Of a DNA stretch of 10,126 nucleotides, positions 1 to 5,477 are shown in pieces. The stretch comes from Campylobacteraceae bacterium (lineage in GTDB: Bacteria; Campylobacterota; Campylobacteria; Campylobacterales; Campylobacteraceae), in NCBI GenBank assembly GCA_031290675.1, contig JAITNC010000222.1:1-10126 (forward strand), written 5' to 3'. The notes under the pieces were generated by a model. That model was not told the origin of the DNA. It was given only the letters and a program-made list of their open reading frames with translations, and made no database searches. The number at the start of each line of letters is the position of its first letter. Within the stretch, counting starts at the first letter, position 1. Position numbers and translations under genes: made by a program.

Positions 1-4
1 TTTA

Positions 5-108
5 ATAAAACCTTACAAGGAAAAGTTATAAATATAACAAGAGTGGTGTTTTTAATGCGGCTTGGGTACAATGCAATGTCTTTATCTCAACACAAAGCTT
101 ATAAATGA
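5..108 (+). pseudogene. decayed partial copy of the 5' end of the following gene
   Basis: Bases 5-75 repeat, with a few small gaps and substitutions, the Shine-Dalgarno region and first codons of the gene at 142. The shared parts include ATAAAACC, TTACAAGG, AATATAACAAGAG and GCGGCTTGGGTACAAT. The position of the start ATG is ATA here (28-30). Reading on gives INITRVVFLMRLGYN, against MNITREAFLTRLGYN in the intact gene. After base 75 the similarity stops and the frame ends at TGA 106-108. The frame is also open back to the window edge, so it could be the tail of a longer upstream reading frame. Most likely it is the remnant of a tandem duplication, and not translated because the start is lost. 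Confidence 0.6.
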
Positions 109-141
109 ATATCTGATAAAACCTTTACAAGGAGAGAAGTT

Positions 142-474
142 ATGAATATAACAAGAGAGGCGTTTTTGACGCGGCTTGGGTACAATGTAACGGACGCACT
201 GTTGGCGCAGCTTGAAAAAGTGAGCGGCAACACCACAGAGTTTGAGCGCATAGCGAGCCACATCGTAACGCTAAACGACACGCTGAGGGCGTATGACTCA
301 TTTGTCGTACTTTCCAACTCACACGACTTTTTGAAGATAAAAAATCAAGCCAAAGCGGGGTTTGCCGCCGAAGCCAACAGCCTTATAAACAGTTGGGCAA
401 AAAAGTATAAAGTAGATATTGAGAAGGTTGATGGCAAAGAAACGTTTTATATCAAGGGCTACGAGAAGGGCTAA
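142..474 (+). CDS. hypothetical protein, 110 residues
   Basis: I do not recognise the family. The ATG at 142 is preceded by a strong AAGGAGAG at 127-134, which fixes the start. The product has no signal peptide and no membrane segment, so it should be cytoplasmic. Its first two thirds look helical, with alternating charged and hydrophobic residues (for example LLAQLEKVSGNTTEFERIA), followed by a Lys-rich C-terminus ending in YEKG. GC content is higher than in the lipoprotein operon downstream. A degenerate copy of its start lies immediately upstream, which suggests local tandem duplication. No terminator is obvious after the stop; the next promoter starts within about 25 bases. It is probably a real gene because of its ribosome-binding site and codon use; the function is unknown. 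Confidence 0.7.
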   Translation: MNITREAFLTRLGYNVTDALLAQLEKVSGNTTEFERIASHIVTLNDTLRAYDSFVVLSNSHDFLKIKNQAKAGFAAEANSLINSWAKKYKVDIEKVDGKETFYIKGYEKG

Positions 475-498
475 ACAACATCACTTTATCACAATAAG

Positions 499-526
499 TT
501 GTTTGTAAGACTAAAACGAATATAAT
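499..526 (+). promoter_or_regulatory. sigma70-type promoter of the lipoprotein operon
   Basis: A perfect -10 TATAAT lies at 521-526 and a fair -35 TTGTTT at 499-504, with a 16-base spacer. Transcription would begin near 533, just before the palindrome at 536-551. The same layout, without gaps, occurs at 2160-2187 before the barrel gene. Confidence 0.6.
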
Positions 527-535
527 TTTTGCTCG

Positions 536-551
536 ACTTGTTTAGACAAGT
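536..551 (+). promoter_or_regulatory. 16-base palindrome ACTTGT-TTAG-ACAAGT, shared operator or 5' mRNA hairpin
   Basis: Perfect 6-base arms surround a 4-base loop. It begins 10 bases after the end of the -10 and ends 23 bases before the start codon at 575. The same palindrome, at exactly the same distances from the -10 and from the start codon, occurs at 2197-2212. At this position it could be a repressor site overlapping the initial transcribed region, or a stem-loop at the extreme 5' end of the mRNA. The sequence alone does not decide between these. Confidence 0.6.
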
Positions 552-574
552 TAGAAAACATTAAGGATTTTACT

Positions 575-973
575 ATGTTGTTGAAAAATAGCACCGTAAG
601 CCGCATCGTGGGATTTGTGCTTGTTTTGGTTTTTTTAGGCGGTTGTTCATCTTTATTTGATCCAAAATCAGACGAACAATTGACAGTTGCCAAAGCTCAA
701 AAAGAGATAAAAGTGGGTATGAGTTCCGCTGAAGTTATTGAGGTTATGGGCTCACCAAACATCATCTCCACCGATAGCGATAGACGAGAGGTTTGGGTAT
801 ATGATAAAATCTCAACCCAAGAAGCTTCAAAAAGTGCCTCAGGCGGACTTATATTATTTTTTAGCGGTAGAAGCTCAAGTTCCGCAAAATCCCAAAGAAC
901 TCTTACTGTAATTGTCAAATTTGACAGCGAGCAAAAAGTAAGAGATGTCGCATACCATACTTCAAGTTTTTAA
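575..973 (+). CDS. BamE/SmpA-like lipoprotein
   Basis: 132 residues. The N-terminus has a basic start, a hydrophobic stretch and a lipobox LGGC with the acylated Cys at residue 24, so this is a lipoprotein in the periplasmic face of a membrane. Residues about 39-78 fit the SmpA/OmlA (BamE) fold signature: a helix with KVGMSSAEVIEVMGSPN, then REVWVYD. A Ser/Gly-rich loop with a hydrophobic patch (LILFF, 92-96) interrupts the domain before the final strands (TLTVIVKF). BamE is part of the outer-membrane protein assembly complex, but many unrelated lipoproteins carry this domain. I therefore call only the domain, not a Bam role. It is the first gene of a three-lipoprotein operon; a 16-base gap leads to the next gene. 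The AAGGA at 563-567 supports the ATG at 575. Confidence 0.82.
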   Translation: MLLKNSTVSRIVGFVLVLVFLGGCSSLFDPKSDEQLTVAKAQKEIKVGMSSAEVIEVMGSPNIISTDSDRREVWVYDKISTQEASKSASGGLILFFSGRSSSSAKSQRTLTVIVKFDSEQKVRDVAYHTSSF

Positions 974-989
974 ATTATAGGAGATTTAT

Positions 990-1544
990 TTGAAAAAATA
1001 TATTATTAATGTATTTTTGATGTGTGCAGCTATGATATTTTTATCGGGGTGTACATCAACTCCTACTGCAAAAGATATGGTAAGTATAGAAGAATCTACG
1101 CTTCAAGAGAGGCAGATGCAGACGAGAAGCTTTGACACAGCAAATGAGTCTGTGATATTTTCATCAAGCGTTGCGACACTTCAAGACCTTGGATTTAACA
1201 TAGACGAAATCGATAGAAATTTTGGGTTGATCACGTGCTCAAAGACGAGAGATGCGAGGGAAGTTGGTGCGCAGGTAGGCAATTTTTTCTTAGGCCTTGC
1301 GGGTGCTCTCGTAGGTATTCACGTCGGTGACAATACTGACAATATGCAAACTATCTTAGTTACAGTTGTGACCACCCCCAAAGAGATACAAGACAAGACA
1401 AATGTCAGAATAAACATCAAAAGAATCATCAGAAACAAACAAGGGTATATCAAAACGATTGAAACCGTTAGCGAACCTAGCATATATGATGAATTTTTTG
1501 GAAGATTATCAAAAGCAGTTTTTTTGGAGGCAAGTAACATATGA
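990..1544 (+). CDS. lipoprotein, paralogue A, with Gly-rich hydrophobic insert
   Basis: 184 residues. The start is TTG at 990, chosen because AGGAG (979-983) lies 6 bases upstream and the signal peptide MKKYIINVFL begins there. The lipobox is LSGC with Cys at residue 21. The body shares with the next gene a conserved core (QTRSFD, then SVATLQDLGF, then a TCSK/TATK strand) and the ending FFGRLSKAVFLE. Between these, residues about 92-113 form a Gly/Ala-rich hydrophobic segment (GNFFLGLAGALVG) that the paralogue lacks. This could be a glycine-zipper-like membrane hairpin. I do not know a named function for the family. The last bases overlap the next start codon as ATGA, so the two are translationally coupled. 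Confidence 0.8.
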   Translation: MKKYIINVFLMCAAMIFLSGCTSTPTAKDMVSIEESTLQERQMQTRSFDTANESVIFSSSVATLQDLGFNIDEIDRNFGLITCSKTRDAREVGAQVGNFFLGLAGALVGIHVGDNTDNMQTILVTVVTTPKEIQDKTNVRINIKRIIRNKQGYIKTIETVSEPSIYDEFFGRLSKAVFLEASNI

Positions 1545-1975
1545 AAAGATATTTCAGTTTAGTTGGTATATTGGTGGTGGCAGTAGTTTTTATTGGTTGT
1601 GCTACGGACTCAAAACAGTTGATACTCGACGATGTTCAACAGGTAGAGGTCAGAAGTTATCAGACCAGGACATATGAACAGCCAAAGCCTGCGGTATTGA
1701 GAGCTGTAGTTTCTACGCTACAGGACTTAAGCTTCATAGCCGACAAAGTAGATATGGAAAGCGGTACGGTTACAGCGACCAAATTAACTCAGCGTGCATC
1801 ATTAAAAATCACTATAGTCGCCAGGGAAAAGGGCGATAACGCGACCAATGTCAGGGCAAATGCTCAGTTTAGTTCCGCAGGCTCGATGCCAAAAGCGGTA
1901 GATGACCCTGAAACATACAATGCATTTTTTACAGCATTGGACAAGGCAGTATTTTTAGATAATGAGGGAATATAA
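1541..1975 (+). CDS. lipoprotein, paralogue B
   Basis: 144 residues. The lipobox is FIGC with Cys at residue 20. Its core (QTRTYEQPK, RAVVSTLQDLSF, GTVTATK) and its C-terminus (FFTALDKAVFLD) match the preceding gene closely, so the two are tandem paralogues. This one is about 40 residues shorter because the Gly-rich segment and part of the following strands are missing. The ATG is inside the ATGA overlap with the upstream stop. The gene is followed at once by a strong terminator, which ends the operon. It is probably a periplasm-facing envelope lipoprotein. Function is unknown; the pairing suggests that the two products interact or substitute for each other. Confidence 0.8.
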   Translation: MKRYFSLVGILVVAVVFIGCATDSKQLILDDVQQVEVRSYQTRTYEQPKPAVLRAVVSTLQDLSFIADKVDMESGTVTATKLTQRASLKITIVAREKGDNATNVRANAQFSSAGSMPKAVDDPETYNAFFTALDKAVFLDNEGI

Positions 1976-2001
1976 AAAACAGGCACATTTGTGCCTGTTT
2001 T
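1976..2001. terminator. bidirectional rho-independent terminator
   Basis: A perfect 12-base inverted repeat (AAAACAGGCACA, then TGTGCCTGTTTT) surrounds a 2-base centre. On the plus strand it is followed by TTTTA and ends the lipoprotein operon. On the minus strand the T run is longer (TTTTTT), so it would also stop transcription from the right. Confidence 0.9.
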
Positions 2002-2010
2002 ACTTATAAC

Positions 2011-2130
2011 TCATCTCTCTTTAGCCTGTGTCACATCGCTTCTTAAGGTATAGCCTAAAATATCAAAATTACACCCCGTGATTTTGGGCAAATGTTCTAT
2101 TTTTGATAAAATCTTGCTAAAATTTCTCAA
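2011..2130 (-). CDS. candidate small protein, 39 residues
   Basis: This minus-strand frame begins at TTG (2130-2128) and stops at TGA (2013-2011), ten bases before a terminator whose longer T run is on this strand. The product would be Lys/Arg-rich with a Pro-Gly-Cys centre (LPKITGCNFDILGYTLRSD). It has no convincing Shine-Dalgarno; a GGTGAT lies farther upstream. It may be a small gene, the remnant of a gene, or chance in a 260-base gap. The rest of the gap holds the promoter of the barrel gene. Confidence 0.25.
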   Translation of the reverse strand: MRNFSKILSKIEHLPKITGCNFDILGYTLRSDVTQAKER

Positions 2131-2159
2131 TATTATTTAAATATCACCATTATAATAAG

Positions 2160-2187
2160 TTACTTATAAGATAAAATTAAATATACT
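2160..2187 (+). promoter_or_regulatory. promoter of the outer-membrane barrel gene
   Basis: A -10 TATACT lies at 2182-2187 and a -35-like TTACTT at 2160-2165, with a 16-base spacer as in the lipoprotein promoter at 499-526. The -35 lies within a 13-base perfect palindrome ATAAGT-T-ACTTAT (2155-2167), whose counterpart at 494-506 is imperfect. A second possible -10, TATAAT, is at 2151-2156. Confidence 0.5.
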
Positions 2188-2195
2188 TTTCAATC

Positions 2196-2213
2196 AACTT
2201 GTTAAAACAAGTT
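2196..2213 (+). promoter_or_regulatory. palindrome AACTTGT-TAAA-ACAAGTT, second copy of the shared element
   Basis: Perfect 7-base arms surround a 4-base loop. The core 2197-2212 starts 10 bases after the end of the -10 (2187) and ends 23 bases before the TTG start at 2236. Both distances equal those at 536-551. It is a candidate operator or 5' mRNA hairpin shared by the two transcription units. Confidence 0.6.
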
Positions 2214-2235
2214 AAAATCTTATAAGGAGAATATT

Positions 2236-2847
2236 TTGAAAAAAATGTCATTTAGAAAATTGTTACTTATCGGAAGCTTAATGGGACTTACTGTCTCGCC
2301 TGTGTTGGCTGACGACAATGGTTGGTTTGTAGGTGTCGAGGGGGGGGCAGGCAAGGTATTTGCTGGTGATGCCGTTGACGGCACCTCTATAGATTTTGGC
2401 ATCAAAGCCGGTTACTATCTGAACGCTAACTCAAGAGCTTATGTTGCTTACAACAGAAATAGCAATGCAGAAACAACATACGCTACATCCTACAATTCAA
2501 ACAACGGTATTACTACTACTTGGAGTAGTACAACCAGTGTAGATGTACTTGGAGCAGGATATGATGTTTTGTTAGGACAGAGTAGCTTAAAGCTTGTTGC
2601 AGGTGGTCAAGTCGGACTTGGTATGGTTACCTTTGAAGAAGAGATTTCCAATAGTGCAGGTGCCTCGATTGCTGTTTCGGACAGTAAAATAGGACTAAAT
2701 CTTGGTCTTAAAGTGGGCGGTCTTTATGACATCACCGAAAACCATAAAGTTGAGTTAGGGCTTAAAGCCGCATTAACTACCGTTACAGTTGATGATTCGT
2801 ATACAAAACATATTGGAATTTACGCTGGATATAGCTACAAATTCTAA
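2236..2847 (+). CDS. outer-membrane beta-barrel protein
   Basis: 203 residues. TTG at 2236 is chosen over the in-frame ATG at 2245 because AAGGAGA (2224-2230) is well spaced only for the TTG. A signal peptide ends at VLA, with cleavage after residue 25. The mature part of about 178 residues shows alternating hydrophobic/polar strands and Gly-rich turns, starting GWFVGVEGGAG and ending YAGYSYKF with the C-terminal Phe typical of outer-membrane barrels. The size fits an eight-stranded OmpA-like or OmpX-like barrel. A Ser/Thr/Asn-rich stretch (about residues 75-100) would be a long surface loop. Codons 34-37 contain a run of eight G (2340-2347), which could allow slippage. The gene stands alone between its own promoter and a terminator. 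The specific function is unknown. Confidence 0.85.
   Translation: MKKMSFRKLLLIGSLMGLTVSPVLADDNGWFVGVEGGAGKVFAGDAVDGTSIDFGIKAGYYLNANSRAYVAYNRNSNAETTYATSYNSNNGITTTWSSTTSVDVLGAGYDVLLGQSSLKLVAGGQVGLGMVTFEEEISNSAGASIAVSDSKIGLNLGLKVGGLYDITENHKVELGLKAALTTVTVDDSYTKHIGIYAGYSYKF
2340..2347 (+). repeat. G8 homopolymer inside the barrel gene
   Basis: Eight consecutive G fall in the codons GAG GGG GGG GCA, about 105 bases after the start codon. The frame is open at this length. One extra G leads to TGA within about ten codons; one G fewer leads to TAG within about sixteen codons. Poly-G tracts of this length are known phase-variation sites in Campylobacter surface genes. Confidence 0.7.
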
Positions 2848-2874
2848 TTTTTGCCCTCCACACGGGGGGCAAAA
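2848..2874. terminator. bidirectional terminator between convergent genes
   Basis: The inverted repeat TTTTGCCCTCC (2849-2859), loop ACAC, GGGGGGCAAAA (2864-2874) makes an 11-base stem with one G-T wobble. It is flanked by T or A runs on both sides. It sits between the barrel gene and the convergent protease-like gene and can serve both. Confidence 0.85.
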
Positions 2875-3456
2875 CTACTCCCTCTCCTCAATCCACGCCA
2901 ATATCACCATCTTAAATGTAGCGTAAAACATCAAAGCATACCCTGCGATTTTGACAAGCATACTCACAAACCAATCATAACCAACCAATCCAAAAGCCGA
3001 TAGAACCGTGTAAAAATCGTGATAGCCATCAACGCCGAGAAAAGAGTTGGAAGCGCTCACATACAGCCCTTCGTGAGCGGTTGCGATATACCAAGCGGTG
3101 TATTGGGACGAGAAGCCTACAAAAAACAGCCCTATATAAAAACCAAAGTTATCTCCTCGCTTCTTGCAGATGCAGCCCGGCAAAAATGGAAAAAGCAACT
3201 GAAAAAGCGTGCCGTTTAGAGCTGTGAAAAAATCAGGACAATGAGCCAAATAACACACCCCATGTCCGCTTTCGTGCACCCAGCCAAGCGTAGTGTTTAT
3301 CACGTAAGAGTAGAGGATAAAAATCTCTTTTAAAAAACTATCTCCGTACAAAAAATGCTCATAAGGTTTGTATTTCATAAATAACAGCAAAAACAAAAAG
3401 CACAGTATTGCTATCGTTTTTTGCGCTGTTTTTGTGATTTTTGGCTCATTTTCCAC
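2875..3456 (-). CDS. membrane zinc metalloprotease-like protein (M50-like)
   Basis: 193 residues. The start is GTG (3456-3454), the only usable start before an in-frame stop upstream; its ribosome-binding site is weak. Residues 14-27 form a hydrophobic membrane segment. HESGH at 61-65 fits the HExxH zinc motif and lies in a hydrophobic context (TTLGWVHESGHGV), as in intramembrane M50 proteases. Further hydrophobic stretches follow around 84-97, 104-126, 148-166 and 169-188. VDGYHD at 142-147 could supply the third zinc ligand in the place of the LDG motif of M50 proteins. No PDZ domain is present. It would be an inner-membrane protein. The substrate is unknown and no partner gene is adjacent. 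A non-proteolytic membrane protein with a retained motif cannot be excluded. Confidence 0.75.
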   Translation of the reverse strand: MENEPKITKTAQKTIAILCFLFLLLFMKYKPYEHFLYGDSFLKEIFILYSYVINTTLGWVHESGHGVCYLAHCPDFFTALNGTLFQLLFPFLPGCICKKRGDNFGFYIGLFFVGFSSQYTAWYIATAHEGLYVSASNSFLGVDGYHDFYTVLSAFGLVGYDWFVSMLVKIAGYALMFYATFKMVILAWIEERE

Positions 3457-3517
3457 TTTGTCGTCCGCTTTAAAATAATTTCAAGATTTTTAGCTTGTAT
3501 ATTTTAGCGTCTCATTG

Positions 3518-3542
3518 GTAGTTTTTACTTAAATCAAAACAA
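3518..3542 (+). repeat. left direct repeat flanking the two-gene cassette
   Basis: The sequence gtagtttttacttaaatcaa followed by A-ACAA. It matches 5441-5465 in 24 of 25 positions in the same orientation. It lies between the start of the protease-like gene and the end of the 271-residue gene. Confidence 0.8.
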
Positions 3543-3557
3543 CAGAGCACAGATACT

Positions 3558-4373
3558 TTAAAATAAAGGAGGGCTATATGTACCTTTTTTATCGGGATAA
3601 AATATACCGATTATCGTAAAAGGATTTGGAGCAAACTTATCATAAAGATGCGTAGTACCTAAGAAAAAATATAAGTCTTTGGCGTCGGTAAAGTTATCTA
3701 ATTGTTTTAGAACTCCCATTTTTGCTTCATCTCTTGTCTGTTGTTTTCTTAAATTATTGTATAGCTGAAAAAATTCCCAATCAAGTATTGTCATGTCGCT
3801 TTCATAACCATCAATATCTTGAAATTCTATCTTAAAGCTATATGGGATTTTTGGCATATTGGTCAAATTTACGCTATCGTCATTGTCGAAAAGTGAGGCA
3901 TTCGCATCTTTAAATTGATTTTTTTCTGCTTGTGTCCAAGTTTCATCATCATCTTTATATTCTGCGTAATTTCTTATTATTTTTGCAGGCTTGAAGGTTG
4001 CCAAAGATATACCACTCTTTTTATGCTCAGAGATAAGCTCCTTTATACTTCTATAAATTTTATTTTTAAAAAGATAATCTTTGCGTTTTTGCCAATTATT
4101 TATTGTATCCAAATGACCAACAATCTCTATATCTTCCGAACTTTCAAGCCTGTGGCTTTCGGGTCTATGGTCTTTAGTGTTTTTGATAACAGGTACTCTG
4201 ATAATATCATATTTTTTATATTGTTTATCCTCAGACAATTTTCTAAACTGGACAGGATAAAGCCGTATCCACGAACCGTCTTTTCGCAAGCCTGCCGTGC
4301 AGACCAATTCGGTATATGTTTTTGAAATAACAGGATATGTCTTAACCGTGATAAGTATATCCTCTTTTGCCAT
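3558..4373 (-). CDS. conserved hypothetical protein, partner of the DUF488 fusion
   Basis: 271 residues, no signal peptide or membrane segment, so cytoplasmic. I do not recognise a named domain. Visible blocks are an N-terminal strand-rich part with LRKDGSWIRLYPVQFR (29-44), then YDIIRVPV and DHRPESHR (68-75), and a variable charged middle. The C-terminal part has PYSFKIEFQDIDG (177-189), ILDWEFFQLYNNL (196-208), and FFLGTTHLYDKFAPNPFTIIGIFYP (236-260; this stretch looks like a conserved core). The ATG follows the upstream stop after one base (TAA C ATG), so translation is coupled to the DUF488 gene. The coding sequence is clearly more AT-rich than cstA, which suggests acquisition. My impression from related proteins is that such a partner often accompanies DUF488 fusions, but I cannot name a tested function. 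Confidence 0.7.
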   Translation of the reverse strand: MAKEDILITVKTYPVISKTYTELVCTAGLRKDGSWIRLYPVQFRKLSEDKQYKKYDIIRVPVIKNTKDHRPESHRLESSEDIEIVGHLDTINNWQKRKDYLFKNKIYRSIKELISEHKKSGISLATFKPAKIIRNYAEYKDDDETWTQAEKNQFKDANASLFDNDDSVNLTNMPKIPYSFKIEFQDIDGYESDMTILDWEFFQLYNNLRKQQTRDEAKMGVLKQLDNFTDAKDLYFFLGTTHLYDKFAPNPFTIIGIFYPDKKGTYSPPLF

Positions 4374-4374
4374 G

Positions 4375-5274
4375 TTATATATGCCTAATCTCTAATTTGT
4401 ATGATGTATTTATCTTGGTTGCTATACAACCTCTGTGGCACATATTTACATCTTTTTCGTAGCACATTATAGCCATTCTATCGTAGGTATCGTATAGATA
4501 CAAGAGTTGTTCCAAATCTTTTTTTGCATACTTTAAAGTGCTATCTTTATATATATCAAAAAGTGCTGCGTAGTCCTCTTTGGTTTTTAGGTTTTTTCTC
4601 TCTTCTGATGCTATCCCCAAACTTGGGATATGAATATATTTTATGTTAATTTTCTCAAGCGTATTAGCCAAAAATGCTTTTGAAAACCCAAACTTCATAC
4701 TTAGCGCATTTTTCCTTACATCAACCAATATCCGCACATCATTTTTTATCAGGTTGTTGATAAAACTCTCAATACTCTTACCTTCATACCCAATGGTAAA
4801 AAATTGTTTTTCGCATATATACGGTTTGTGTGATTTTATTATTTGCTTGTCTATATGCTCATCTGCTATTTTGCTGTTTATCGCAAAGTATGGGAAGTTA
4901 TTATATACATGAGATATCAATTCTTTGCCTCTGATATTATTAAATCTTTTGCTAAAATCTTTTAGTTTTATTTGTTCGTTTTTATCCAAGAAGTCTAAAA
5001 AATTGATTGTGGTCGATTTTTTCTCATAAATTTCTGCATTTGATAAAAATCCATATTGTCGCATCGTATTCATATCATTGTTGGCTTGAAAAGAGTAGCA
5101 ACCATACATATAAGGTACAAAGTCATAGCTTTTATCCTGCTGCTCATCAACATACAAAAACAGAAGTTTTTGAAAGTCAATTTTTGACAACTGAGCACCA
5201 CTGCTTTCCAATAGTGCTAGTGCCAATCGTTGTCTTTTGTATGTCGGTAACTCTCTCGTAATAATATTTTTCAC
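4375..5274 (-). CDS. Panacea/SocA-like domain fused to DUF488 domain
   Basis: 299 residues. The start is GTG (5274-5272) with GGAG (5285-5282) seven bases upstream; no better in-frame start exists before a stop. Residues about 12-80 resemble the SocA/Panacea (DUF4065-like) winged-helix antitoxin fold: DFQKLLFLY (33-41), YDFVPYMYGCYSF (50-62), MRQYGFL. Residues about 157-295 are a DUF488 domain: FTIGYEGKSIESFI, LVDVRKNALSMKFGFSK (183-199), SLGI, and the closing MCYEKD (270-275) and CHR (279-281). DUF488 function is not established; its Asp/Arg and Cys-His-Arg motifs suggest an enzyme or a nucleic-acid or nucleotide binder. It is the first gene of a two-gene unit with its own promoter and AT-rich composition unlike its neighbours. 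The N-terminal assignment is from pattern memory and is less sure than DUF488. Confidence 0.78.
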   Translation of the reverse strand: MKNIITRELPTYKRQRLALALLESSGAQLSKIDFQKLLFLYVDEQQDKSYDFVPYMYGCYSFQANNDMNTMRQYGFLSNAEIYEKKSTTINFLDFLDKNEQIKLKDFSKRFNNIRGKELISHVYNNFPYFAINSKIADEHIDKQIIKSHKPYICEKQFFTIGYEGKSIESFINNLIKNDVRILVDVRKNALSMKFGFSKAFLANTLEKINIKYIHIPSLGIASEERKNLKTKEDYAALFDIYKDSTLKYAKKDLEQLLYLYDTYDRMAIMCYEKDVNMCHRGCIATKINTSYKLEIRHI

Positions 5275-5295
5275 ACAAATACTCCATTGTCGCTT

Positions 5296-5322
5296 ATTAT
5301 ATTAATTTGTCTATTCTATCAA
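5296..5322 (-). promoter_or_regulatory. promoter of the DUF488 cassette
   Basis: On the minus strand, -35 TTGATA (5322-5317) and -10 TATAAT (5301-5296) are 15 bases apart. The start of transcription would be near 5289, giving a leader of about 15 bases to the GTG at 5274. Confidence 0.5.
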
Positions 5323-5334
5323 AAATATCTCCCA

Positions 5335-5354
5335 TTTTGCTGCACGATGCAAAA
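5335..5354. promoter_or_regulatory. inverted repeat upstream of the cassette promoter
   Basis: TTTTGC, 8 bases, GCAAAA. It sits just upstream of the -35 of the DUF488 promoter, centred about 55 bases before its predicted transcription start, where an activator could bind. The remainder of the gap to cstA is AT-rich and includes an 8-base AT-only hairpin (5369-5387). Confidence 0.25.
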
Positions 5355-5440
5355 ATCTGCCACATTTTATTTTTATGAAATAAAAATTATCCCCAAAAAT
5401 TTAATGTTAAGTTAAAATGATTTGTGATAGCTTCTTGCTA

Positions 5441-5465
5441 GTAGTTTTTACTTAAATCAACACAA
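5441..5465 (+). repeat. right direct repeat flanking the two-gene cassette, within the cstA leader
   Basis: The first 20 bases are identical to 3518-3537; one mismatch at 5461 is followed by ACAA again. It ends 12 bases before the cstA ATG, directly before its Shine-Dalgarno GGGGG. This copy therefore probably belongs to the ancestral cstA upstream region. Confidence 0.8.
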
Positions 5466-5477
5466 TGGGGGTGCGAT

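Noticed and set aside
3915..4325. Plus-strand frame of 136 codons
   Set aside because: It lies opposite the 271-residue gene, is rich in Phe, Ile and Cys as expected of a shadow of AT-rich coding sequence, and has no ribosome-binding site.
5369..5387. AT-only hairpin ATTTTTAT-GAA-ATAAAAAT as a terminator
   Set aside because: It has no GC pairs and no gene ends here; AT-rich intergenic DNA gives such repeats by chance.
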